From the NCBI RefSeq assembly GCF_023898315.1, contig NC_064616.1, forward strand, positions 649,508,974 through 649,572,973: a DNA stretch of 64,000 nt, written 5' to 3'. Positions 21,223-30,885 of the stretch are shown here, in pieces. Positions within the stretch are counted from its first letter, which is position 1, and each line of letters begins with the position of its first letter. Origin of the DNA: Schistocerca nitens (taxonomy: Eukaryota > Arthropoda > Insecta > Orthoptera > Acrididae). A model generated the notes under the pieces. The model ran no database searches. It was not told the DNA's origin and was given only the letters and a program-made list of their open reading frames with translations. The position numbers and the translations under genes were made by a program.

Positions 21223-21857
21223 TTATGGGAAAGAGATCGTAACACCGACAGCTGAAAAGGTGCCATGGGCAGTACTGAATTGGGTACAAGTACCACCATT
21301 GAGGAGAGACAGCTCAAGATCCGAAAGAAGCCGACCAATCAAAAGGCTCCTACCAAACCCTGTGGTAGTTCCCCCACAGGGGTTGGTATGCATTGAAATC
21401 CCAAAAAGGGGGGGAGTGGAGTGAGGGGGTAGTAGTTGGATTATGGTAGACATCTCAAGGCACTTAAGTGCCCTACACGGGGGGTAAATAAACATTACAA
21501 AATGGTGATCACTGGGGTCCTACACACTCAAACTGCTATTGCTTCCAATGTAGTACAGAGAGGAATCCACTCAACTGACGACATCCATGCGAATCAATCA
21601 ACAGACCCACCCACATGCTCTCTTGGGACTAGTATGGTTCCAATGGAATGACCAGTAACTTCAAAGAGTTGGAGAATGCCATAAGCAAAATGTGGTTCTT
21701 GGACAGCAAGCACCCGGCCAACTTTTTCACACAGCCCACAGTTCTGCAAAAATTTACATAAGGTGGAGGCCAAGCCCTGATGTGGAGACCAAACATAAGT
21801 TAACTGAAACAGGTGGTGTAAAATAATGAAACAGAATGAGAAAGCTACACTCAACAT
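21223..21857 (-). pseudogene. LINE copy C endonuclease domain remnant
   Basis: LAVQEPHFAYGI (about 21715) corresponds to the LQETH motif, and LLIGRLLSDLELSLLNGGTC, TQFSTAHGTFSAVGV (21380-21250) to the late endonuclease region. This domain nicks the insertion site. The GDFN region is frameshifted near 21430, where the plus strand has a GGGGGAG-rich stretch. Without repair the protein cannot be made. Confidence 0.6.
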
Positions 21858-21992
21858 ACTGCAAGGCAGCTAGGTCATCAGCAGGAATTCTGTCATACAG
21901 ACAAAGTCTGAGAAAAGATATAGTCACAGCATAAGATTGCAGTAAAAGCAAGGAAGAAGTACTGTAATGGCTTGGAACCCAATACTCACTCA

Positions 21993-22013
21993 CCCCCCCC
22001 CCCCCCCCCCCCC
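21993..22013. repeat. Poly-C run (21)
   Basis: Twenty-one consecutive C on the plus strand, followed by GCCCCACACACAC. Confidence 0.97.
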
Positions 22014-22485
22014 GCCCCACACACACACACTCTCACAAGAGAGATGTGAGCTTCCTGGTGACAGCCTTTTAACTGATCTGTCCACATTGTCGTAAGTGGA
22101 CCTACAGACACTACAAACCATGATGCAAGTTGGTATTTTTCACAATTACACATCACTGTTGAATGTGAAAGGAGTGGCAAATGACAGAAACATTCTAGAA
22201 CGAACAGAGATTCAGTGCCTGGATCTTCAGATTTGTAGCCCAGCAATTACCTATTTACACAGGTGAAATGTGTTTGATGATGTAACTCCATGAATAACTT
22301 TCATCCTTCGAACACTGTGCAAGGAAGTCAAATGAAGCCTAAATCCTTGCTTCTTTTTGTTGTTATGGAAATGTACAAGTAACCTACTGTATGAAATTCA
22401 CAAGAACTGGTTGTTTCCACATACTGATGTGAATATTGTCTACGGGTGTGCAGTTTCCATAATGGTTCTCTTCCTATCTATTATT
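22014..22485. other. No gene recognised
   Basis: Possibly more of LINE copy C on the minus strand, but no motif supports that. It borders the 3' end of the CR1-like element at about 22486. Confidence 0.4.
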
Positions 22486-22919
22486 AACCTCTTCTACATC
22501 TACACTCCGCAAGCCATCTGACGGAGTGTGGCAGAGGGTACCCTGAGTACCTCTATCAGTTCTCCCTTCTATTCCAGTCTCGTATTGTTCGTGAAAAGAA
22601 AGATTGTGTGTGGGCTCCAATCTCTCTGATTTTATCCTCATGAGATATACGTAGGAGGGAGCAATACGCTGCTTGACTCCTCGGTGAAGGTATGTTCTCG
22701 AAACTTCAACAAAAGCCCGTACCGAGCTGCTGAGCGTCTCTCTTGCAGAGTCTTCCACTGGAGTTTATCTATCATCTCTGTAACGCTTTCGCGATTGCTA
22801 AATGATCCTGTAACGAAGCGCTCTGCTCTCTATTGGATCTTCTCTATCTCTTCTATCAACCCTATCTGGTACGGATCCCATACCAGTAAACAGTATTCAA
22901 GCAATGGGCTAACAAGTGT

Positions 22920-25546
22920 ACTGTAACCTACTTCCTTTGTTTTTGGACTGCATTTCCTTAGGATTCTTCCAATGAATCTCAGTCTGGCATCTGCTTTACT
23001 GAAGGTTAATTTTATATGGTCATTCCATTTTAAGTCACTCCCAATGCCTACTCCCGGATAATTTATGGAATTAACTGCTTCCAGTTGCTGACTTGCTATA
23101 TTGTGGCTAAATGATAAAGGATCTTTCTATCTAAGTATTTGTAGCACGTTACACTTGCCTACATTGAGATTCAATTGCCATTCTCTGCACCACGTGTCAA
23201 TTCTTTGCACATCCTCCTGCATTTCAGTACAATTTTCCATTGTTACAGCCTCTTGATAAACTACAGCATCATCTGCAAAAAGCCTCAGTGAACTTCCGAT
23301 GTTATCCACAAGGTCATTTATATATATTGTGAATAGCAACAGTCCTACGACACTCCCTTGCGGCACACCTGAAATCACTCTTACTTTGGAAGACTTCTCT
23401 CCATTGAGAATGACATGCTGTGTTCTGTTATCCAGGAACTCTTCAATCCAATCACATAACTGGTCTGATAGTCCATATGCTCTTACTGTGTTTATTAAAC
23501 GACTGTGGGGAATTGCATCAAATGCCTTGCAGAAGTCAAGAAACACGGCATCTACCTGGGAACCCATTTCGATGGCCCTCTGAGTCTCATGGACGAATAA
23601 TGCGAGCTGGGTTTCACACAATCGCGTTTTTCAGAACCCATGCTGATTCTTAGAGAGTAGATTTCTAGTCTCCAGAAAAGTCATTATATTCTAACATAAT
23701 ACGCGTTCCAAAATTCTACAACTGATCGACGTAAGAGATAAAGTTCTATAGTTCTGCACATGTGTTCGACAGCCCTTCTTAAAAACAGGGATGACCTGTG
23801 CCCTTTTCCAATCTTTTGGAATGCTATTCTCTTCTAGAGAACTACAGTACACCGCTGCAAGAATGGGGGCAAGTTCCTTCGCGTACTCTGTGTAAAATCG
23901 AACTTGTATCCCATCAGGTCCAGCGGCCTTTCCTCGTTTGAGCGATTTTAATTGTTTTTCTATCCCTCTGTCATCTATTTCGAATCTACCATTTTGTCAT
24001 CTGTGTGACAATCTAGAGAAGGAACTACATTGCAGTCTTCCTCAGTGAAACAGCTTTGGTAAAAGACATTTAGTATCTCGACGTTTAGTCTGTCATCCTC
24101 TGTTTCAGTACCATTTTGGTCACAGAGTGTCTGGACATTTTGTTTTGATCCACCTACCACTCTGACATAAGACCAAAATTTCTTAGGATTTTCTGCCAAG
24201 TCAGTACACAGAACTTCACTTTCGAATTCGTTGAACGCCTCTCGCATAGCCCTCCTCACACCACATTTAGCTTCGCGTAATTTTTGTTTGTCTGCAAGGC
24301 TTTGGCTATGTTTATGTTTGCTGTGAAGTTCCCTTTGCTTCCGCAGCAGTTTTCTAACTTGGTTGTTCTACCACGGTGGCTCTTTTCCATCTCTTATGAT
24401 CTTGGTTGGCACATACTCATCTAATGCACATTGTACGATGGTTTTGAACTTTGTCCACTAATCCTAAACACTACCTGTACTTGAGGTAAAACTTTTGTGT
24501 TGAGCTGTCAAGTACTCTGAAATCTGCTTTTTGCCACTTTTGCTAAACAGAAAAATCTTTCTACCTTTTTTAAAATTTCTATTTATGGCTGAAATAACTG
24601 ATGCTGTAACCGCTTTATGATTGCTGATTCCCTGTTATGCGTTAACTGTTTCAAATAGTTTGGGTCTGTTTGTCACCAGAAGGTCCAATATGTTATCGCC
24701 ACGAGTTGGTTCTTTGTTTAACTGCTTAAGGTGGTTTTCAGATAATGCATTTAAAAAAAATTCAGTGGATTCTTTGTCCCTGCCACCGGTTATAAACGTT
24801 TGATTCTCCCAGTCTATATCTGGTAAATTAAAATCTCCACCAAAAACTATAACAGGGTCGGGAAATCTACTCTAAATATTTTCCAAATTTTCCTTCAGGT
24901 GTTCTGCCACAACAGCTGCTGAGCCAGGGGGCCTATAGCGTCATCCAGTTACCATGTTTGAGACTGCTTTAACCGTGACCTTCACCCAAATTATTTCACA
25001 TTTCAGATCTCCGTCAGTTTCCTGTGATACTATTGCACTTTTTATCACTATAAACACACCTCCCCCTTCACTGGCCAGCCTGCCTCTGCGGTATACATTC
25101 CAATCTGAGTTTAGAATTTCATTACTGTTTACATTTGGTTTCAGCCAACTTTCCGTCCCTAGTAGTATGTGGGCATTGTGACTGTTTATTAATGAGAGCA
25201 GTTCTGGGACCTTTCTATAGACACTCCTGTAGTTTACTATTACCACATTAATATTGTTATTCCCTGTTGTGTTTTGCCTACTGCTACCTTGTTGCATCTC
25301 AGGAGTAGTCTTGTCTGGCCTAGGGAGGGAATCTTCTAACCTAAAAATCCCACAGGTGCACTCCACATGTACTCTGCTACCCTTGTAGCCACTTCCTGCA
25401 TGTAGTGCACGCCTGACGTATTCAGGGGGACCCGGAATTTCTCCACCCGATAGCGGAGGTCGAGAAATTTGCACCCCAGATCTCCGCAGAATTGTCTGAG
25501 CCTCTAGTTTAAGCCTTCCACTCGGCTCCAAACCAGAGGACTGCAA
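22920..25546 (-). pseudogene. CR1-like ORF2: endonuclease and reverse transcriptase, broken
   Basis: The endonuclease start reads NVVIVNYRSVYRKVPELLSL and ILLGTESWL (about 25245-25150), with EGGGVFI at about 25065. A linker with NPKKFWSYVRVVGG is at about 24180. Reverse transcriptase reads FLDFCKAFDAIPHSRL (about 23540), SGVPQGSVVGLLLFTIYIND (about 23370-23310) and LRLFADDAVVYQEA (about 23290-23250), then WQLNLNVGKCNVL. The FADD catalytic pair and the QGSV motif are intact. Stops near 23125 and elsewhere and several frameshifts break the gene. It would copy element RNA at a nicked target. Confidence 0.75.
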
Positions 25547-25559
25547 TCAGTTCTGGGAA

Positions 25560-26237
25560 TGACACTACAAATATTTTGCTCAGATTCTACCCCGCGAGCG
25601 AGGCTTTCTGCCTTCACAAACTCCGCCAACCCCCTGTATGAACTAAGGATGACCTCTGAACCCAGACGGCAGGAGTCATTGGTGCCGACATGAGCAATAA
25701 TTTACAGTCGGGTGCACACAGTGCTCTCTATCGCTGCCGGCAGAGCCTCCTCCACATCTCAGATGAGACCCTCTGGCAAGCAGACAGAGTGAACACTGGC
25801 CTTCTTTCCCGAGCTTTCTGCTATTTCCCTAAAGGGCTCCATCACCCGCCTAACATTGGAGCTCCCAATCACTAATAACCCCCCCCCCCCCCCCCACTCC
25901 CCAGGTGTGCCTGTGCGGACCTTTCTGAAGGAGCACCAACAGGCAGAGCAGGCGATGTCACACGGCCAGCCTCCACATTGACCCTCCGCCTCGTGCGACG
26001 CGAACGCCATTGAACCCGCCACTCCCCTTGGGGAGAGGGTGGCCCAACCGCGCGCGGTACCCGCGAAGATGTCTCGACAGCAGGGACTGTGGGTGAAGCA
26101 TGTAACACCTGGCGTGTACCATACGACACACCAGACTCCCCACTGCCGCTACACTCCAAGGCAGCAGCCTGAAGACGGCTGACCGTGGCCATCAGCACGT
26201 TCAGCTGTTCACGAACAGTGGCCAGCTCCTCCTGCAT
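25560..26237 (-). pseudogene. CR1-like ORF1: coiled coil plus SGNH-type esterase remnant
   Basis: A start at 26237 gives MQEELATVREQLNVLMATVS and LQAA, a likely short coiled coil, after a Cys-rich CDCC just upstream. After a proline/arginine-rich stretch and a poly-G-encoded glycine run, another frame reads LLVIGSSNVRRVMEPFREIA (about 25870). A third frame reads HVGTNDSCRLGSEVILSSY (about 25700-25640). Ser-Asn and GTND blocks are those of SGNH hydrolases, and an esterase-like domain is known in CR1 ORF1 proteins. Its role in retrotransposition is not settled. Frame changes near the poly-G and near 25760 break it. Confidence 0.65.
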
Positions 26238-26300
26238 TCATATACAGCAGTCACACATCCTATCAATATTGTGCCTGTTTTTATTTGTTCCTCCAGTGTG

Positions 26301-27039
26301 TAGCTAAAAGCTCTTACATCTCACAACTATGACAGTTGTTTACACAAAATTTTACTCATTAATCATCAACCATACTCTTTTCTGCATTTGAGCACCAAGT
26401 TACTCTTTCAGCTCGCTTATTAACTTGTTGGACTTTTTGTCATCCCTACACTTAGAGAGAGATGTTGGTGCCCTCATTATATTCAGTGCTGAACTGTCAG
26501 TCTTTCGTGTTAATGTTTTTAACATGATGAAAACTCATTTGCTGATAAACAGTGTAAGGACACCCAACAATTGAACATACAGAAGAAACTTTGAGCAGCG
26601 GACTGGTACACTCTCTCACACTGTTCAGAATAGCAGGAAACAGAACAACACAGAACTATTAGACGCTCTGTAAACACAGAACTATTGGACATTCTGTACA
26701 CAGTATGGATTCATCAGCGTCACCTGAACCTGAGTTAAGTGGATATGGTAAAATGTTCACATGTAAAGAAGTAGAAGTGAAAAAAATATTACTATGAAAA
26801 TATAAAGGAAAAAGATAATAGGAATGACAAAAATTAAAACTGTGGCACGAAGAAAATATGGCATACAAGAAGTGGTCAGAGAACAGAGAAAATTGGAGGA
26901 CAGATACGAATTAAGCTACAACAAGTGGTTGTTGGTCGTCTGTAAAATGTGCAAGAGGAACGGTTACCATTTTAGCACTTCTGAGCAATTGGTGCTGGAG
27001 GTTGAGGTTGAGGATGAGGATGAGAGCAAAATAAATTGA
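26301..27039. other. No gene recognised
   Basis: AT-rich. The 26300-26460 part may be the 5' leader of the CR1-like element. The rest shows no motif. Confidence 0.4.
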
Positions 27040-27890
27040 CATCTGGACATGGCAAACAACCTTATGGTGTGTTGCAGAGGGTGCTTAATGTACTAGTGTC
27101 ACTTGCCCCCTTTCCTGTTCCAGTTGTGAATGACCCACAGGAAGTACAATTATTGGGAAGCCTCTCTGTGAGCTCAAATCACTATCATTTTACCTTCATG
27201 GTCTTTTTATGAAATATACATAAGAGACAGTAATTTATTGGTTTACTGGTCTAGCCAAAGTATGCTCTTAGAATTTTAACAGTAACCCACACAGTGATGC
27301 ACACCATCATTCTTGCAGAGTTTGCTACTAGCCAACACTTCTGCGAAGCTTTTGTGCTTACTAAATCTACCTGTAACAAATGAACACTATTTTTCTTTGG
27401 CCTCTATCAATGCTATTTGGTATGGTTCCCAGGCGGATGTGCTGTTTTGTAAGCTACCTTCCTTGTGAGTATTCTACACTTCCTGATGAGTTTTCCAGTG
27501 TTTCTATGTCTGGTGTATCAACTTGCTACATATTTATACACCCAAATATTTAAAGCATGTAGCTATTTCCAGTGACTGATATGCAATTATCCAATAACTG
27601 GTCTTTTTCCTGTTTATGTTGAGGGTCAACTGAAAATCGCTGCACTAAGTGTCCACCTTCTGCAAGTCTTCCTGCATTTCACTACAGTTTTCTAGCTTTG
27701 TCACTTCTATGTATACAACAGTGTCATATGCCAAAAGCTTCATGAACTTCTGACATTATCCAGTGTATCTTCCATACATATCTTCCTATAACATTCCCTC
27801 AGGATACATCCAATGTTACTTTTACATCAGAAAATTTCTCTCCAGTGACAATGACATGCTGTGCAGATAAATAATCTGGCTGCTTTGATT
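27040..27890 (-). mobile_element. Old CR1-like LINE 3' part
   Basis: The plus-strand text follows 22500-23430 in order: GCAGAGGGTGC and CTTTCCTGTTCCAG near 27080-27120, TCATGGTCTTTTTATGA near 27197, TTTGGTATGG near 27417, TCCTGCATTTCACTACAGTT near 27669, and AATGACATGCTGTG near 27849. It therefore holds the reverse-transcriptase end and 3' region. Divergence is much greater than between 22486 and 34549, so it is an older insertion. Confidence 0.65.
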
Positions 27891-28035
27891 AGTTGCTGTA
27901 GATACGATGGCTTTTGCAATGGCTATGATGTCTGAATTAAGTGGTATTAGTTGCACGTGATATGCTCATTCAAAGGGATATAAAGTGTTGTCTTAGGACC
28001 AAGAGTACTATACAGATGGGCTAAAATATTATGTA
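27891..28035. other. Spacer between CR1 remnant and mariner
   Basis: No feature seen. Confidence 0.4.
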
Positions 28036-28036
28036 C

Positions 28037-29313
28037 AAGGCGTACAACTTTGCTTCTGCAATTTTCCCCCCAACATTTGAGGCTTTAATAAAACAAATTA
28101 GTTACACATGTATCATTCAAAGTATTTTTCATCACTGGCCACTACTTTCTCCCATCTTGCGAGCAGTGTATGAATCGCACGTCGAAAAAAATCTTTCATA
28201 TTTTGAAGTGATCCACGAATCAATCCAATTTGTGACTTCTTCACGAGAATGGATGTGTTGGTCAGACAGGCCATGTGCCACTGATCTAAACAGGTGATAG
28301 TCAGAGGGAGCAATGTCTGGAGAATACAAAGGGTGGGATAGGTCTTCCCATTTTACGTTTCCAAGCACGTTTTGACCTCTTTTGCAACATGGGATTGAGC
28401 GTTGTCATGCTGCAAAATCCCTTTATTGTGCCTCTCACTGTATTGCGGTCGTTTGTTTTTTAATGCTCTGCTCAAACACATTAATTGAGTTTGATAATGA
28501 GCACCTGTGGTTGTTTCACTTGGTTTTAACACCTCATAGTACACAACGCCAAGCTGGTCCCACCAAATTCAGAGCATGATCTCGGAGCCGTGCATATTCG
28601 GTTTGGCCGTCGATGTGGAAGCATGGCCGGATTATCCCGATGATTTTTTGTGTTTAGTGTTATCGTAATGAACACTTTTTCGTCCCCGGTCACAATGCGA
28701 TGCAGAAATCCCTTCCGTTTTTGCCTCTGAAGCAACTGTTCACAAACGCCGTTCAATGTCTCCTGGTTTCAGCTCACACGGGACACAACTTCCTTCATTC
28801 TGAATCATGCCCATAGCCTTGAGACGTTTTGAAATGGCTTGTTGTGTCACTCCCACTAATCGTGCCAATTCTTCTTGAGTTTGACGCAAGTCTTCACTCA
28901 GCAATGTCTCCAATTCTGCATCTTCGAAAACATTCTCTCTTCCATCACTATGCCGGTCTACGAGGTTAAAATCACCATTCTTGAAGCATTGAAACCACTC
29001 ACGGCATGTTCTTTCACTAATAGCATCCTTACCATACGTACCTGAGAGCATTTGATGAGACTCAGCTGCTGTTTTCTTCATACTGAAACAAAACGGTAAC
29101 ACCTCCCGCAAATGACGAGAATTAGGCTTGTAAACTGACATTTTCAATCAAGAACAATTTTATGATGCAGACATAAATTGACTAATGTTTGAATGAGGTT
29201 ATATTGACCGAGGTCCAAGCTAACTGCCTAACATCTGCGATCTGTTTCTTTCGACCGCTACTTACCGTTGTCGCCAGCCATCGGCAGACAGCAGAAGCAA
29301 AGTTGTACACCTT
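28037..29313 (-). mobile_element. mariner DNA transposon, about 1.28 kb
   Basis: The ends are inverted: AAGGCGTACAACTTTGCTTC at 28037 and, on the other strand, AAGGTGTACAACTTTGCTTC ending at 29313. TA lies at or near both borders (28034-28035 with one extra base; 29314-29315). Size and single transposase gene are those of mariner elements. The gene is frameshifted, so this copy could move only if supplied with transposase. Confidence 0.85.
28113..29141 (-). pseudogene. mariner transposase (DD34D type), frameshifted
   Basis: From an ATG at 29141 the N-terminus reads HLREVLPFCFSMKKTAAESH and SERTCREWFQCFKNGDF, the mariner helix-turn-helix that binds the inverted repeats. EELARLVGVTQQAISKRLKA follows. 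The core shows IVTGDEKVF (first Asp, about 28690), LQHDNAQSHVAKEV (second Asp, about 28405) and YSPDIAPSDYHLF (third Asp, about 28305), the mariner DDD triad. These lie in different frames, with shifts near 28740, 28550 and 28355, so the protein is not expressed whole. Confidence 0.85.
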
Positions 29314-30012
29314 TAGATTAAGTACACAGCAAGATACTACTGTGGGGAGTGAAGAAAGTATTTTTATGAGGGTATTCTTCACAATTTAACGTAATTAGTA
29401 GTAGCTAAAGATCTGGTAAAGGACATATTAAGGTAAAGGAAACATCTCTATAATGTAGGAGTTGAGAGGGTATGGGTTGTGGTTTATTAAACAGGTGTGA
29501 GGGGAAGCCAAACACAAGATATTCAACATATTTGAACAGAGCCAGCTTATTGATCAAGATGCAATGTCCAAATTATTGTTGAAGATGCGGGTAACGTACA
29601 CCCTTATAAGGAGAAAGTGACAGCTCATAATGTTTAGTAATTTTCATGTGAATACTTTTTTTTACAGGTTCATTAGAAGGAGAAGATCAGAACTGAATGA
29701 ATTTGAATTTTTGGCATTACAGTAGCAAATGAAGTAGTGGAACAAAGCATAAAGGATATATAGGAATGAAGACAGCATGTCTTCACCATGGATGTACATT
29801 GTACATAAAACATATACACATCTGAACCAACTGAAGGGCTTAGAATTCTGATAGGACAGGACAATTGTTCCAAGCAGTTCATAAGGGCATCATACAAATA
29901 GTCACAGTGTGGCGTAAATCTGTTCATAAACCAAGTCCTAAAAGGTATAATGAAGCCAATACACAAGGAGAAAATAGTTAGCTGGCATAAATTCTAAGAT
30001 TGCAAAGACTTG
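29314..30012. other. No gene recognised
   Basis: AT-rich flank. The last 14 bases (ATTGCAAAGACTTG, 29999-30012) are repeated at 30299-30312 and look like a target-site duplication. Confidence 0.5.
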
Positions 30013-30298
30013 AGACCTGAGTTTCTCCTGGCGTATACAACTTTCAAATAACTTGCGGGAATTCAGCCAGGTAACACTTTCAGCGACCGCCGATATTTCG
30101 GCGGGAGAACACCCCGCCATTTTCAAGGCAAACTGCAACGGACAGGCGGCGTGCATGCAAATTTAATTTAGGTATTAATTTGCATGCACGCCGCCTGTCC
30201 GTTGCAGTTTGCCTTGAAAATGGCGGGGTGTTCTCCCGCCGAAATATCGGCGGTCGCTGAAAGTGTTACCTGGCTGAATTCCCGGAAGTTATTTGAAA
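30013..30298. repeat. Palindromic foldback insertion with 14-bp target duplication
   Basis: From TTCAAATAACTT (30043) to AAGTTATTTGAA (30297) the sequence is an almost perfect palindrome of about 255 bp centred near 30170. Arms of about 125 bp contain GAATTCAGCCAGGTAACACT and CCGCCGATATTTCGGCGGG and their complements. The inserted unit is flanked by the 14-bp repeat ATTGCAAAGACTTG at 29999-30012 and 30299-30312, and has about 30 unpaired bases on its left. No coding. The G+C-rich arms contrast with the AT-rich surroundings. Confidence 0.9.
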
Positions 30299-30556
30299 AT
30301 TGCAAAGACTTGCTCTTTCAACAGTTATGATGTTGATATTACATGTGAGAGGACTTGTGAGATAAAGGAATGTTGGAGGCGTGTAATTCATGAGATGTTT
30401 CACAAGAGTGTTAGAATTTTCAAGAAAAACATTTTAATTACAGTCATCTACAGATACTCAAGTCCAGAATATAGGATTTTCCTCTGCAACTTCATGCTGT
30501 GTTGCTCAATCCTTAAGAAAGACAGCAATTTAATTTTGTGTGGGGAATTAAGGTAG
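30293..30556 (+). pseudogene. Possible LINE endonuclease fragment
   Basis: A frame here ends ITVIYRYSSPEYRIFLCNFM and LKKDSNLILCGELR. This resembles the LINE endonuclease segment V..IYR.P......F...L......L.....ILCGDFN, with the GDFN catalytic motif decayed to GELR. Only about 130 bp supports it. Its 5' end overlaps the palindrome flank. Confidence 0.35.
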
Positions 30557-30885
30557 AGCTAAAGACCATTTCGAAGGGCACTGCTGGCAATATGTCTACA
30601 ATGCAGACAACTGGAATGACTTCTATAATATGAAATGAAATCAACAAGGACACAATGACATGAAATAATGACAATTCATACTATTGAGATATGCTGGGCC
30701 TGGAATGTAAGGGAACCTGAAGCTGCAAGCAGAGAAGTTGCAGTAATAAGCAAACTACACAGGTTACCTGTTAGCATTACAATACTATGGAGGAGGAAAT
30801 GGAGTTGTATCAATACACAAAGGAATTCTATTGTACATAATACCATAAAGAGTTAAAATATGCATAGCTTGCTGAGAAACCTGAC
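30557..30885. other. No gene recognised
   Basis: AT-rich spacer before the RTE-like element's 3' end. Confidence 0.4.

Larger units (their letters stand above)
18590..21992 (-). mobile_element. RNase-H-type LINE, copy C
   Basis: Minus-strand order is endonuclease (about 21760-21120), linker with PVPCWTKNIAIAIQDY (about 21165), degraded reverse transcriptase (about 20430-19600), then RNase H (about 19300-18700). The layout matches copies B, D and E. A 21-base C run at 21993-22013 marks the upstream limit of what I recognise. Stops and indels occur in every domain. Confidence 0.7.
22486..26300 (-). mobile_element. CR1-like LINE with esterase-type ORF1, nearly full length
   Basis: On the minus strand the element runs from an ORF1 region (26237-25560) through endonuclease (25500-24900) and reverse transcriptase (24260-22900) to a 3' end at about 22486 with GGAGTGTAGATGTAGA, the tail style also seen at 34549. 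A 17-base C run (25879-25895) lies in ORF1. Scattered stops and frameshifts make it non-autonomous. Related fragments lie at 3838, 12630, 27040 and 34549. Confidence 0.8.
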
